A DNA stretch of 6,102 nt from positions 1 to 6,102 of the forward strand of contig JAAYFZ010000080.1 in assembly GCA_012727965.1 (NCBI GenBank). Direction: 5' to 3'. Source of the DNA: Clostridiaceae bacterium. Its GTDB lineage: Bacteria > Bacillota > Clostridia > Saccharofermentanales > UBA5734. Of this stretch, positions 6,027 through 6,102 are shown piece by piece. A program made the translations under genes and the position numbers. Every line of letters starts with the position of its first letter. Within the stretch, counting starts at the first letter, position 1. Under the pieces are notes generated by a model, which saw nothing but the letters and a program-made list of their open reading frames with translations, had not been told where the DNA came from and did not search any database.

Positions 6027-6102
6027 CCAATAAGCTTTTTATCCAGTCTGCATGCAGCTTATACATTTGCGCATTTCTAGCCAAATCATCATTATTCGAC
6101 TC
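6022..6102 (-). CDS. Possible C-terminal end of an unrecognised gene
   Basis: One minus-strand frame is open from the window edge for 26 codons and ends in TAA at 6022. The last residues, MYKLHADWIKSLLV, and the acidic, alanine-containing stretch before them would form an amphipathic helix, as at the end of a globular protein. A frame of this length is expected by chance fairly often, and no family is recognisable, so the call is tentative. If real, it lies 47 bases ahead of the GH5 ATG in the same direction. Confidence 0.35.
   Translation of the reverse strand, partial: ESNNDDLARNAQMYKLHADWIKSLLV

Overview
The window looks like a chromosomal stretch of a low-to-moderate-GC anaerobic Gram-positive (Clostridia-type, gut or rumen) bacterium. 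This is inferred from four things: Bacillota-style Shine-Dalgarno sites and TATAAT promoters, a PadR regulator paired with a DUF2812 membrane protein, a GH5 subfamily-2-like endoglucanase, and a fucose-permease-like MFS carrier. Every gene I can support lies on the minus strand, so the region is read from high to low coordinates. Plus-strand open frames are shadows.

Upstream block (6102 to about 3057). The window opens with what may be the tail of an unrecognised gene (6022-6102). Its stop codon sits inside a good extended -10 box (6021-6026). Then come a GH5 endoglucanase with all catalytic residues but no visible signal peptide (4922-5974), a flavodoxin-domain protein (4416-4901, or from a GTG at 4925 that overlaps the GH5 stop), a short-chain dehydrogenase resembling the chlorophyll b reductase (NYC1/NOL) branch (3614-4402), and a GNAT acetyltransferase (3057-3545). 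The first three are packed with gaps of about 20 bases or less and are probably one operon. The GNAT gene follows after 68 bases with no clear promoter or terminator.

Middle (3056 to 2327). A helix-turn-helix/membrane protein gene has lost the N-terminal part of its DNA-binding domain. The end of an XRE-type HTH is still readable in frame, but behind a stop codon. I treat it as a 5'-truncated pseudogene with about four membrane segments left.

Downstream block (2326 to 1). A strong promoter (TTGCAA, 17 bases, TATAAT) drives a PadR-family repressor (1932-2249) and, by an ATGA overlap, a DUF2812 protein with five predicted membrane spans and an outward-facing C-terminal part (559-1935). Two nearly identical 17-bp palindromes flank this promoter's start point. 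One fills the -35/-10 spacer and the other lies between the start point and the ribosome binding site. This is the clearest regulatory circuit in the window: an autoregulated repressor that also controls its membrane partner. The N-terminal half of an MFS carrier follows 46 bases later and runs off the window. It may have its own promoter placed so close to its ATG that the mRNA would be leaderless.

No RNA genes, insertion sequences, CRISPR arrays or integration sites were seen. The most distinctive points are the twin-operator PadR promoter, the GH5 enzyme without a secretion signal (with a signal-peptide-like stretch in another frame just upstream), and the unusual pairing of a cellulase with two redox proteins.
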